A model generated the notes under the pieces. The model was not told the DNA's origin and searched no databases. It saw nothing but the letters and a program-made list of their open reading frames with translations. Positions 19,405-31,020 of a stretch of 64,000 nucleotides of DNA are shown in pieces; the stretch's first letter is position 1; each line of letters starts with the position of its first letter. The DNA lies in contig NZ_FYDX01000024.1 of NCBI RefSeq assembly GCF_900187455.1, positions 1-64,000 on the forward strand, in the 5' to 3' direction. The DNA comes from Pseudomonas sp. Irchel 3E13 (GTDB taxonomy: Bacteria; Pseudomonadota; Gammaproteobacteria; Pseudomonadales; Pseudomonadaceae). The position numbers and the translations under genes are program-made.

Positions 19405-20529
19405 ATGGCGAAGCGTGACTATTACGAGGTTCTGGGAGTCGAGCGAGGCGCAAGCGAGGCCGATCTGAAAAAGGCCTATCGCCGCCTGGCGATGAAGCAT
19501 CACCCGGACCGTAATCCCGACGACAAAGAGTCGGAAGAGAAATTCAAGGAAGCCAATGAGGCATACGAAGTCCTGTCCGATGCCAGCAAGCGCGCGGCCT
19601 ACGACCAGTATGGCCATGCCGGTGTCGACCCAAGCTTGGGTGGCGGCGGTGCGGGCTTCGGTGGCGCCAACTTCTCCGACATCTTTGGCGATGTCTTCAG
19701 TGATTTCTTTGGCGGTGGCCGCGGCGGCTCTCGTGGTGGCGCCCAGCGTGGAAGCGACCTGCGTTACACGCTGGAACTGAACCTTGAAGAAGCGGTGCGC
19801 GGTACCACGGTCAATATCCGTGTACCGACGCTGGTCAATTGCAATCCTTGTGATGGTTCCGGTGCGAAGAAAGGTTCTTCGCCGGCGACCTGCCCGACCT
19901 GCGGTGGCATTGGTCAGGTGCGCATGCAGCAAGGCTTCTTCTCTGTGCAGCAGACCTGTCCGCGCTGCCAGGGCCAAGGCAAGATCATCACCGACCCGTG
20001 CGACTCCTGCCACGGCGAAGGTCGCATCGAAGAGTACAAGACGCTGTCGGTCAAGGTGCCGGCTGGCGTCGATACCGGCGACCGCATTCGTCTTTCCGGC
20101 GAGGGCGAGGCGGGTACTCAGGGTGGTCCGACCGGTGACCTGTATGTCGTGATCAATGTGCGTGAGCACCCGATCTTCCGACGCGACGGCAAGCATCTGT
20201 ATTGCGAAGTGCCAATCAGCTACACCGATGCTGCGCTGGGTGGCGAGCTGGAGGTGCCAACCCTCGATGGTCGGGTCAAGCTGAAGATCCCGGAAGGGAC
20301 CCAGACCGGCAAGCAGTTCCGTCTGCGCGGTAAGGGTGTCGCTCCGGTGCGCGGCGGCGGTGCCGGTGACCTGGTGTGTCGGGTGGCTGTAGAAACTCCG
20401 GTTAATCTCAGTCGTCGTCAGCGTGAGCTTCTCGAAGAACTGCGTGCTTCACTGGAAGGCGATAGTTCCCATTCTCCCAAGGCCAATGGCTGGTTCGAGG
20501 GTGTAAAGCGCTTCTTCGGCGATCTGTAA
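19405..20529 (+). CDS. dnaJ: Co-chaperone DnaJ (Hsp40)
   Basis: This 374-residue type I Hsp40 stimulates DnaK ATPase and delivers clients. It has the J domain (about 1-70, with HPDRN), a Gly/Phe-rich linker (about 75-115), four CxxCxGxG-type zinc repeats (CNPCDGSG, CPTCGGIG, CPRCQGQG, CDSCHGEG) and C-terminal substrate-binding domains. The frame is open from 19297; ATG 19405 gives the standard MAKRDYYEVLG. Confidence 0.99.
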   Translation: MAKRDYYEVLGVERGASEADLKKAYRRLAMKHHPDRNPDDKESEEKFKEANEAYEVLSDASKRAAYDQYGHAGVDPSLGGGGAGFGGANFSDIFGDVFSDFFGGGRGGSRGGAQRGSDLRYTLELNLEEAVRGTTVNIRVPTLVNCNPCDGSGAKKGSSPATCPTCGGIGQVRMQQGFFSVQQTCPRCQGQGKIITDPCDSCHGEGRIEEYKTLSVKVPAGVDTGDRIRLSGEGEAGTQGGPTGDLYVVINVREHPIFRRDGKHLYCEVPISYTDAALGGELEVPTLDGRVKLKIPEGTQTGKQFRLRGKGVAPVRGGGAGDLVCRVAVETPVNLSRRQRELLEELRASLEGDSSHSPKANGWFEGVKRFFGDL

Positions 20530-20541
20530 AAAGGAAAAGGC

Positions 20542-21345
20542 ATGCGACGTATAGCGGTAGTGGGCGCGGCAGGGCGCATGGGCAAAACCCTGATCGAGGC
20601 GATTCAGCAGACTCAGGGTGCTGGCCTCACGGCGGCGGTTGATCGTCCCGACAGCACGCTGGTGGGTGCTGATGCTGGTGAGCTGGCTGCGCTGGGGCGC
20701 ATTGGTGTGCCGCTTTCCGGCGACCTCGCGCGAGTCGTGGATGAGTTCGATGTGCTTATCGACTTCACTCACCCTTCGGTCACGCTGAAGAACCTGGCTT
20801 TCTGCCGCAAGGCGGGTAAGGCCATGGTTATCGGCACCACCGGTTTCAGTGTCGAGGAAAAGCAACTGCTGGCCGAGGCGGGCAAAGAGATTCCGATCGT
20901 CTTTGCCGCCAACTTCAGCATCGGCGTCAATCTGTGTCTGAAGCTGCTCGACACCGCTGCTCGTGTGCTGGGTGATGAGGTGGATATCGAGATTCTCGAA
21001 GCTCACCACCGCCACAAGGTCGATGCGCCGTCCGGTACCGCGCTGCGCATGGGCGAAGTCGTTGCCCTGGCGCTGGGTCGCAATCTGCAGGAAGTGGCTG
21101 TCTACGGCCGTGAAGGCCAGACCGGCGCCCGTGATCGCCAGACCATCGGTTTCGCCACTGTGCGTGCCGGTGATGTAGTGGGTGATCACACGGTGCTGTT
21201 TGCCGCAGAAGGCGAGCGTGTCGAGATCACTCACAAGGCATCCAGTCGCATGACCTTCGCCAAGGGTGCGGTGCGTGCTGCGCTCTGGCTCGATGGCCGT
21301 GAGCCAGGTCTGTACGACATGCAGGATGTGCTCGACCTGCATTGA
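20542..21345 (+). CDS. dapB: 4-hydroxy-tetrahydrodipicolinate reductase
   Basis: This 267-residue enzyme reduces hydroxy-tetrahydrodipicolinate with NAD(P)H in the lysine and meso-diaminopimelate pathway. The N-terminal Rossmann motif is GAAGRMGKTL (about 8-17); the signature HHRHKVDAPSGTA (about 155-167) holds the catalytic His and Lys. It follows dnaJ by 12 bases and is likely cotranscribed with it. dapB upstream of carAB is the conserved Pseudomonas order. Confidence 0.98.
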   Translation: MRRIAVVGAAGRMGKTLIEAIQQTQGAGLTAAVDRPDSTLVGADAGELAALGRIGVPLSGDLARVVDEFDVLIDFTHPSVTLKNLAFCRKAGKAMVIGTTGFSVEEKQLLAEAGKEIPIVFAANFSIGVNLCLKLLDTAARVLGDEVDIEILEAHHRHKVDAPSGTALRMGEVVALALGRNLQEVAVYGREGQTGARDRQTIGFATVRAGDVVGDHTVLFAAEGERVEITHKASSRMTFAKGAVRAALWLDGREPGLYDMQDVLDLH

Positions 21346-21489
21346 TTTATCGCCTCATCTCTCTCGGAAACGGGCTGGTCAGTGACGGTCAGCTCGTTTT
21401 CGCAGCCCTTGTGATGCGACTTGTCGCATTCCTGAGCCTTTCAGGCACATCAGTGGTAGACCAAAAAAGCACATTTCTGTAAGCTACAG

Positions 21490-21567
21490 CTTTAGTGTGT
21501 CCACTAAAAGCGCGCAGATAATTCGACGAAGAAAGCGGGGTGACGTGTCTATACGTCATTCCGCTTT
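21490..21567 (+). promoter_or_regulatory. carA leader with attenuator-like terminator
   Basis: A first hairpin (CTTTAGTG, 21490-21497, against CACTAAAAG, 21502-21510) is followed by an intrinsic terminator. The terminator arms 21532-21546 and 21553-21567 form 15 base pairs (two G-U) with a six-base loop, and a run of six T ends at 21570. It stands 43 bases before the carA start, too far from dapB (stop 21345) to be simply its terminator. Arginine codons lie at and just before the left arm. This fits transcription attenuation of carAB, but the mechanism is inferred. Confidence 0.65.
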
Positions 21568-21616
21568 TTTGCAACCTGCGATCGCCCCTTCAGGCTATTT
21601 ACGGAGGTCTTCTTGA
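21497..21616 (+). CDS. Candidate arginine-rich leader peptide of carA
   Basis: A 39-codon frame from GTG 21497 reads MSTKSAQIIRRRKRGDVSIR and then HSAFLQPAIAPSGYLRRSS, with eight Arg codons. The run CGA CGA AGA AAG CGG (21524-21538), three of them codons that are rare in Pseudomonas, sits at the base of the terminator stem. The TGA stop overlaps the TTG start of carA (TTGA), so translation could be coupled. Against it: no good ribosome site before the GTG, and the frame runs through the terminator instead of stopping before it. An alternative frame from GTG 21495 gives MCPLKARR and stops at 21519-21521, closer to a classical leader. Which one, if any, is translated is unknown. Confidence 0.35.
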   Translation: MSTKSAQIIRRRKRGDVSIRHSAFLQPAIAPSGYLRRSS

Positions 21617-22749
21617 CTAAGCCAGCCATACTCGCCCTTGCCGATGGCAGCATTTTTCGCGGTGAAGCCATTGGAGCCGACGGTCAGACCGTTGGCGAGG
21701 TGGTGTTCAACACCGCAATGACCGGCTATCAGGAAATCCTGACTGACCCTTCGTACTCGCAACAGATCGTTACCCTGACTTACCCACACATCGGCAACAC
21801 CGGCACCACTCCGGAAGATGCCGAGTCTGACCGCGTATGGTCGGCCGGCCTGGTTATCCGCGATCTGCCGCTGATTGCCAGCAACTGGCGTAACACGCTG
21901 TCCCTGAGCGACTACCTCAAGGCCAACAATGTCGTGGCGATCGCCGGTATCGACACTCGCCGCCTGACTCGCATCCTGCGTGAAAAGGGCGCGCAGAATG
22001 GCTGCATCCTGGCGGGTGACAACATCAGCGAAGAAGCCGCCATTGCCGCCGCTCGCGGCTTCCCGGGCCTGAAGGGCATGGACCTGGCCAAAGTGGTCAG
22101 CACCAAGACTTCCTACGAATGGCGTTCCAGTGTCTGGGAGCTGAAAAGCGACAGCCACCCGACCATCGAAGCTGCCGATCTGCCGTATCACGTCGTCGCC
22201 TACGACTACGGCGTCAAACTGAACATCCTGCGCATGCTGGTTGCTCGCGGCTGCCGCCTGACCGTGGTGCCGGCGCAAACCCCGGTCAGCGAAGTGCTGG
22301 CGCTCAAGCCTGATGGCGTGTTCCTGTCCAACGGCCCTGGCGACCCAGAGCCTTGCGACTACGCTATCCAGGCCATCAAGGAAATCCTCGAGACCGAGAT
22401 TCCGGTGTTCGGTATTTGCCTTGGTCACCAACTGCTGGCCCTGGCCTCCGGCGCCAAGACCGTCAAGATGGGTCACGGCCACCACGGTGCCAACCACCCG
22501 GTCCAGGATCTGGATACCGGCGTTGTAATGATCACCAGCCAGAACCACGGTTTCGCGGTCGACGAGGCCACGCTGCCGGCCAACGTTCGTGCGATCCACA
22601 AGTCGCTGTTCGACGGTACCTTGCAAGGTATCGAGCGTACCGACAAGAGCGCGTTCAGCTTCCAGGGCCACCCTGAAGCGAGCCCTGGCCCGACCGACGT
22701 CGCGCCACTGTTCGATCGCTTCATCGATGCCATGGCCAAGCGCCGCTAA
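21613..22749 (+). CDS. carA: Carbamoyl phosphate synthase small subunit
   Basis: This 378-residue glutaminase subunit supplies ammonia to CarB for carbamoyl phosphate, used for arginine and pyrimidines. The N-terminal CPSase domain (about 1-145) is followed by a class I glutamine amidotransferase domain with nucleophile Cys269 (FGICLGHQ) and the His353/Glu355 pair (GHPEA). The start is TTG at 21613 with a strong ACGGAGGT site at 21601; this gives the conserved MTKPAILALADGSIFRGEAI. It is 98 bases from carB, and no additional gene lies between them. Confidence 0.98.
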   Translation: MTKPAILALADGSIFRGEAIGADGQTVGEVVFNTAMTGYQEILTDPSYSQQIVTLTYPHIGNTGTTPEDAESDRVWSAGLVIRDLPLIASNWRNTLSLSDYLKANNVVAIAGIDTRRLTRILREKGAQNGCILAGDNISEEAAIAAARGFPGLKGMDLAKVVSTKTSYEWRSSVWELKSDSHPTIEAADLPYHVVAYDYGVKLNILRMLVARGCRLTVVPAQTPVSEVLALKPDGVFLSNGPGDPEPCDYAIQAIKEILETEIPVFGICLGHQLLALASGAKTVKMGHGHHGANHPVQDLDTGVVMITSQNHGFAVDEATLPANVRAIHKSLFDGTLQGIERTDKSAFSFQGHPEASPGPTDVAPLFDRFIDAMAKRR

Positions 22750-22856
22750 GCATCCCTGCGAGAAGGCCCTGAACCGGCTTCGGCCTGGTTCGGGCGCGCC
22801 TGACCAAGATTGTTCAAGACGGCTTGCCGACTGACCTGCGGATTTGAGTGACAACC

Positions 22857-26074
<3,218 letters not shown>

Positions 26075-26078
<4 letters not shown>

Positions 26079-26557
26079 GCATTACCAAATACCCGATGAC
26101 CGTCCAGGGCGCTCGCGCCCTGGAAGAAGAGCACCTGTTCCTGAGCAAGACCGAGCGCCCGCGCCTGAGTCAGGCGATTGGCGAAGCGCGTGAACTGGGT
26201 GACCTCAAGGAAAACGCTGAATACCATGCCGCCCGCGAGGAGCAAGGCATGGTCGAGGCGCGTATCCGTGATATTGAAGGCCGTTTGCAGAACTCGGTCG
26301 TGATCGACGTGACCACCATTGCCCACACTGGCAAGGTCATTTTCGGCACTACTGTGTTGCTGGAAAATGCCGAGACTGGCGATCAGGTGACTTACCAGAT
26401 CGTTGGTGAGGACGAAGCCGACATCAAGAAGGGCAAGCTTTCGGCGGGTGCGCCGATTGCCCGTGCCATCATCGGCAAGGAAGAAGGTGACGTGGTGGTC
26501 GTCAAGACACCTAGCGGCGTGCTCGAGTACGAGATTGTCGAAGTCAAACACATCTGA
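26075..26557 (+). CDS. greA: Transcript cleavage factor GreA
   Basis: This 160-residue factor rescues backtracked RNA polymerase. The N-terminal coiled coil (about 1-78) carries the acidic tip GDLKENAEYHAAREEQG, and the C-terminal domain binds polymerase. The ATG overlaps the carB stop (ATGA), so translation is coupled, in agreement with the car-greA operon known from P. aeruginosa. The N-terminus is two residues longer than the usual MIKYPMTVQGA form. Confidence 0.97.
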
Positions 26558-26585
26558 CCGGCCCCGTGGCTTCGCTGCCACGGCC

Positions 26586-26981
26586 GTGATCTGGCAACTG
26601 GCCCAGGTACTCTGGGTCGGTGGCCTGTGGATCCTTCATCTGGGGTTGTTGCCCGCGCTGAATCAGGTCGGCCTCGCGCCGTTGCTGGTCGAAGATGTCA
26701 GTCGTGTGGTGGCGTCATTGCTGGTGGCTTTCGCGGCTGTCGGTAGCGGCGTGCAGGTGTTGGTGCTGGTCCGGGCCGAGGGCATGACCAGTCTATGGCG
26801 GGATGCGCGTGGGCAGTTGCTGCTTATGGCGGTGCTGGCGTGTGCTGTCTACTTCGTATTGAGCACGGTGTTCGCGGGGCAACTGCGCTGGCAGTTGTTC
26901 TGTTACCTGGTGTTGGGCCTTACCGGTCTGTTGCTGGTGCTGCAACCGGTGCCGGGCAGGGCGCGCAAAGCGCGCCACTGA
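26586..26981 (+). CDS. DUF4149 inner-membrane protein
   Basis: This protein of about 131 residues has four hydrophobic segments (around WQLAQVLWVGGLWILHLGLL, VVASLLVAFAAVGSGVQVLVL, LLLMAVLACAVYFVL, and FCYLVLGLTGLLLVL), typical of the small DUF4149 membrane family found after greA in Pseudomonas. Function unknown. The start is uncertain: GTG 26586 gives the shortest plausible form without a clear ribosome site, and TTG 26535, inside greA, would add 17 residues (including GFAATAV, which resembles homologous N-termini). It is convergent with yhbY, 12 bases away. Confidence 0.75.
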   Translation: MIWQLAQVLWVGGLWILHLGLLPALNQVGLAPLLVEDVSRVVASLLVAFAAVGSGVQVLVLVRAEGMTSLWRDARGQLLLMAVLACAVYFVLSTVFAGQLRWQLFCYLVLGLTGLLLVLQPVPGRARKARH

Positions 26982-26993
26982 TCGGAGCGAGCA

Positions 26994-27302
26994 TCACTTG
27001 TAGCGGTGAATGTTCGACAGTTGCTTGTTTGGCTGTGGGTTGCGGCGATAGATCAGTGCCTTCTTCCCGATGGTCTGCACCAGTTCGGCACGGCCAGCCT
27101 TGCACAGTGCAGCGATTGCTGCGGCACGCTCTTCGCGGTCTTCCGAGCGGATCTCGACCTTGATCAGTTCGTGATCGGCCAGGGCGCGTTCCAGTTCGGC
27201 AAGAACGCCCTCAGTCAGTCCATTGCCTGCCACAATCAGAACTGGTTTCAGATCGTGGCCAATGGATTTGTACTGTTTCTTCTGCTCGTTATTGAGCGGC
27301 AT
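26994..27302 (-). CDS. yhbY: Ribosome assembly RNA-binding protein YhbY
   Basis: This 102-residue CRM-domain protein binds pre-50S particles. The family motif GLTEGVLAELERALADHELIK (about 29-49) and the conserved GKKALIYRRN end are present. It is divergent from rlmE, another 50S assembly gene, as in many gammaproteobacteria. Confidence 0.95.
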   Translation of the reverse strand: MPLNNEQKKQYKSIGHDLKPVLIVAGNGLTEGVLAELERALADHELIKVEIRSEDREERAAAIAALCKAGRAELVQTIGKKALIYRRNPQPNKQLSNIHRYK

Positions 27303-27402
27303 AATCTGACCCTTTGTCTGATTCTGTAAAAATGGCGGCCATTTTACCCGAGGGCCCGTGGATCCGCCCAGTTAATCACGACCCTAATCATCGAGGTGCC
27401 CA

Positions 27403-28026
27403 GTGGCGCGTTCCAAGACAAGCCTTGGCTGGCTGAAAGAACATTTCAACGATCCTTACGTCAAAATGGCGCAAAAGGATGGTTATCGCTCGCGTGCGAG
27501 CTACAAACTGCTGGAAATTCAGGAAAAGTACAAAATCATCCGCCCAGGCATGAGCGTAGTTGACCTGGGCGCCGCGCCGGGTGGCTGGTCGCAGGTGACC
27601 AGTCGTCTGATCGGCGGTCAGGGGCGTCTGATCGCGTCGGACATCCTGGAGATGGACAGCATCCCTGATGTCACCTTCATTCAGGGCGACTTCACGCAGG
27701 ATGACGTCCTGGCGCAAATTCTTGAGGCCGTCGGTAATTCGCATGTGGACCTTGTGATTTCCGATATGGCCCCCAATATGAGTGGTACGCCAGCCGTCGA
27801 TATCCCCAAGGCAATGTTTCTCTGTGAGCTAGCCATTGATCTGGCTACTCGCGTGCTCAAGCCTGGTGGTGATTTCCTGATCAAGATTTTCCAGGGGGAA
27901 GGCTTTGATGTTTACCTCAAGGAAACTCGCAAGAAGTTCGACAAGGTGCAGATGCTGAAGCCCGATTCTTCGCGTGATCGCTCACGAGAGCAGTACCTGC
28001 TGGCGAGAGGGTATCGCGGGGAATAA
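27403..28026 (+). CDS. rlmE: 23S rRNA 2'-O-ribose U2552 methyltransferase
   Basis: This 207-residue FtsJ/RrmJ enzyme methylates U2552 in 23S rRNA late in 50S assembly. It has SAM motif VDLGAAPGGWSQV (about 57-69), SDMAPNMSG with the catalytic Asp (about 122), and the K-D-K tetrad including Lys in FDVYLKETRKKF. The GTG start at 27403 has a TCGAGG site nine bases upstream. It precedes ftsH, as in E. coli. Confidence 0.97.
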   Translation: MARSKTSLGWLKEHFNDPYVKMAQKDGYRSRASYKLLEIQEKYKIIRPGMSVVDLGAAPGGWSQVTSRLIGGQGRLIASDILEMDSIPDVTFIQGDFTQDDVLAQILEAVGNSHVDLVISDMAPNMSGTPAVDIPKAMFLCELAIDLATRVLKPGGDFLIKIFQGEGFDVYLKETRKKFDKVQMLKPDSSRDRSREQYLLARGYRGE

Positions 28027-28227
28027 AAGCATCACCGGCGGCTTCTTGAGGCAGTGATAGTTTTTTCCAATCAGTCCGTGTGTCTGATATGGATGAACAT
28101 CGTGTAGTCTAGATTCACAAAGGGTTACAGACGGCGCCAACTGCTGTTGTAGGTAATGTAGTAAGTTACGCCGGTGATTATCATGCGAGGCACGGTTGCG
28201 CCTAAACCTGCTTCAGAGGGTAGCTAA

Positions 28228-30144
28228 TTGAACGATATGGCAAAGAATTTGATCCTGTGGTTGATCATCGCGGCTGTCCTGGTGACAGTGATGAACAACT
28301 TCTCCAGCCCGAATGAGCCGCAAACCCTCAACTATTCCGACTTCATCCAGCAAGTCAAGGATGGCAAGGTCGAGCGCGTTGCGGTCGACGGCTACGTCAT
28401 TACTGGTAAACGTACTGACGGTGACACCTTCAAGACCATCCGTCCGGCCATTCAGGACAACGGTCTGATCGGCGACCTGGTCGACAACCATGTTGTGGTC
28501 GAAGGCAAGCAGCCAGAGCAGCAAAGCATCTGGACGCAGCTACTGGTAGCCAGCTTCCCGATCCTCGTGATCATCGCGGTCTTCATGTTCTTCATGCGGC
28601 AGATGCAAGGTGGCGCCGGTGGTAAAGGCGGCCCGATGAGCTTTGGCAAGAGCAAGGCGCGACTGCTGTCCGAGGATCAGGTCAAAACCACACTGGCCGA
28701 CGTGGCGGGTTGTGATGAAGCGAAGGAAGAGGTCGGCGAGCTCGTCGAGTTTCTGCGTGATCCGGGCAAGTTCCAGCGCCTGGGCGGTCGTATTCCTCGC
28801 GGCGTCTTGATGGTTGGTCCTCCTGGTACCGGTAAGACATTGCTGGCCAAGGCCATCGCTGGTGAGGCGAAGGTTCCGTTCTTCACCATTTCCGGTTCCG
28901 ACTTCGTCGAAATGTTCGTGGGTGTGGGTGCCAGTCGCGTACGTGACATGTTCGAGCAGGCCAAGAAGCATGCGCCGTGCATCATCTTCATCGACGAAAT
29001 CGATGCCGTAGGTCGCCATCGTGGTGCTGGCATGGGTGGCGGTCACGACGAGCGTGAACAAACCCTTAACCAGTTGCTGGTGGAGATGGATGGCTTCGAG
29101 ATGAACGATGGCATCATCGTGATCGCAGCTACCAACCGTCCAGACGTGCTTGACCCTGCCTTGCTGCGTCCCGGCCGTTTCGACCGCCAGGTGGTGGTTG
29201 GTTTGCCAGACATTCGTGGTCGTGAGCAGATCCTCAAGGTTCACATGCGCAAGGTGCCGATTGGCGAGAACGTCAATCCTGCAGTCATTGCTCGCGGTAC
29301 TCCTGGTTTCTCGGGTGCTGACCTGGCCAACCTGGTCAACGAGGCTTCACTTTTCGCGGCGCGTGGCGGCAAGCGCGTTGTCGAGATGAAAGAGTTCGAG
29401 CTGGCCAAAGACAAGATCATGATGGGCGCTGAGCGCAAAACCATGGTCATGTCGGAAAAAGAGAAGCAGAACACCGCTTACCACGAAGCGGGTCACGCGA
29501 TCGTTGGTCGCGTCGTTCCGGAGCACGATCCGGTTTACAAGGTATCCATCATCCCTCGCGGTCGTGCGTTGGGTGTGACCATGTTCCTGCCGGAAGAAGA
29601 TCGCTACAGCCTCTCCAAACGTGCGCTGATCAGTCAGATCTGTTCGCTGTACGGCGGTCGTATCGCTGAGGAAATGACCCTTGGCTTTGATGGTGTGACC
29701 ACAGGCGCTTCCAACGACATCATGCGGGCCAGTCAGATTGCTCGTAACATGGTTACCAAGTGGGGGCTGTCGGAGAAGCTTGGTCCGCTCATGTACGCTG
29801 AGGAAGAGGGCGAAGTGTTCCTGGGGCGCGGCTCCAGTTCTGGACACGCCAGTGTTTCCGGCGAGACTGCGAAGCTGATCGATTCCGAGGTTCGCAGCAT
29901 CATTGACCAGTGTTATGCCACGGCCAAGCAGATCCTCACCGACAACCGTGACAAGCTCGACGCAATGGCCGACGCACTCATGAAGTACGAAACCATTGAT
30001 GCCGACCAGATCGAAGACATCATGGCTGGCCGCCCGCCGCGCGAACCGCGTGATTGGGATGGTGACTCGGGTACATCTGGAACGACGGCTTCCCAGGGTG
30101 ATCGTCCAGAGTCCCCGATTGGTGGGCCGGCAGCGCAACACTAA
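28228..30144 (+). CDS. ftsH: ATP-dependent zinc metalloprotease FtsH
   Basis: This 638-residue membrane protease degrades damaged membrane proteins and regulators such as sigma-32 and LpxC. Two transmembrane segments (about 7-23 and 102-122) flank a periplasmic loop. The AAA+ domain has Walker A GPPGTGKT (197-204) and FIDEIDA, and the protease site is HEAGH (419-423). The TTG start at 28228 is chosen because the AGAGGG site is well spaced from it; the nearby ATG at 28237 is too far. The 201-base upstream gap has no gene. Confidence 0.98.
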   Translation: MNDMAKNLILWLIIAAVLVTVMNNFSSPNEPQTLNYSDFIQQVKDGKVERVAVDGYVITGKRTDGDTFKTIRPAIQDNGLIGDLVDNHVVVEGKQPEQQSIWTQLLVASFPILVIIAVFMFFMRQMQGGAGGKGGPMSFGKSKARLLSEDQVKTTLADVAGCDEAKEEVGELVEFLRDPGKFQRLGGRIPRGVLMVGPPGTGKTLLAKAIAGEAKVPFFTISGSDFVEMFVGVGASRVRDMFEQAKKHAPCIIFIDEIDAVGRHRGAGMGGGHDEREQTLNQLLVEMDGFEMNDGIIVIAATNRPDVLDPALLRPGRFDRQVVVGLPDIRGREQILKVHMRKVPIGENVNPAVIARGTPGFSGADLANLVNEASLFAARGGKRVVEMKEFELAKDKIMMGAERKTMVMSEKEKQNTAYHEAGHAIVGRVVPEHDPVYKVSIIPRGRALGVTMFLPEEDRYSLSKRALISQICSLYGGRIAEEMTLGFDGVTTGASNDIMRASQIARNMVTKWGLSEKLGPLMYAEEEGEVFLGRGSSSGHASVSGETAKLIDSEVRSIIDQCYATAKQILTDNRDKLDAMADALMKYETIDADQIEDIMAGRPPREPRDWDGDSGTSGTTASQGDRPESPIGGPAAQH

Positions 30145-30152
30145 GGGCTGAC

Positions 30153-31004
30153 ATGACTTCACAGCAGTACCCGACCCGGTTGCCTTGCGGCAACCGGGTT
30201 CTTGACCTTTCGCTTACCCATGTCATGGGTATTCTCAATATCACTCCGGATTCCTTTTCAGACGGCGGCCGCTTCACTCAGCGCGACGCGGCGCTGCGCC
30301 ATGCCGAGGAAATGGTGGCTGCCGGCGCTACGTTGATCGATGTGGGGGGGGAGTCAACCCGGCCAGGGGCGCGCGTTGTCACTGCTCTTGAGGAGCTTGA
30401 GCGCGTTGCGCCTATTGTCGAGGCTCTGAATCGTGAGCTGGATGTGGTCATCTCGGTGGACACTTCGACGCCGTCGGTTATTCGTGAGTCGGCGCGCCTC
30501 GGGGCAGGGCTGATCAATGACGTCCGCTCGCTCAGTCGTGACGGAGCGTTGGATGCTGCTGCGGCTACCGGCTTGCCTGTGTGCCTCATGCATATGCGTG
30601 GTGAGCCTGGAAACATGCAGGATGCCCCAAGCTACGGCGACGTGACTGCCGAGGTTGCGACGTATCTTGAAGAGCGGATGGCTGCCTGCAGTTCTGTTGG
30701 AATCGAGGCGGAACGCATAATTCTTGACCCAGGTTTCGGCTTTGCCAAAACACTGGAGCATAATCTCAGCCTGTTCAAGCATATGGACAGTCTGCAGCGC
30801 TTGGGGCGCCCTTTGCTGGTGGGCGTCTCGCGCAAGAGTATGATCGGCCTGACCCTTGGTCGGGCTGTGGATGGACGGCTATATGGCAGCTTGGCGCTGG
30901 CCGCATTGGCGATCACCAAAGGAGCGAAGATCCTTCGTGTTCACGATGTTGCTGAAACCGTCGACATCGTACGGATGATCGCTGCGGTACAAGCCGCCGA
31001 ATAA
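30153..31004 (+). CDS. folP: Dihydropteroate synthase
   Basis: This 283-residue TIM-barrel enzyme joins p-aminobenzoate to dihydropterin pyrophosphate in folate synthesis and is the sulfonamide target. The signature MGILNITPDSFSDGGRF (about 25-41), DVGGESTRPGA and DPGFGFAKT are present. It starts eight bases after ftsH and is followed by glmM, the usual order. Confidence 0.98.
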   Translation: MTSQQYPTRLPCGNRVLDLSLTHVMGILNITPDSFSDGGRFTQRDAALRHAEEMVAAGATLIDVGGESTRPGARVVTALEELERVAPIVEALNRELDVVISVDTSTPSVIRESARLGAGLINDVRSLSRDGALDAAAATGLPVCLMHMRGEPGNMQDAPSYGDVTAEVATYLEERMAACSSVGIEAERIILDPGFGFAKTLEHNLSLFKHMDSLQRLGRPLLVGVSRKSMIGLTLGRAVDGRLYGSLALAALAITKGAKILRVHDVAETVDIVRMIAAVQAAE

Positions 31005-31020
31005 GAGTGACGGAGCATTT

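Noticed and set aside
28045..28073. Possible sigma-32 promoter of ftsH (CTTGAGG ... CCAATCA)
   Set aside because: The -10 matches the RpoH consensus poorly compared with the two clear promoters at grpE and dnaK.
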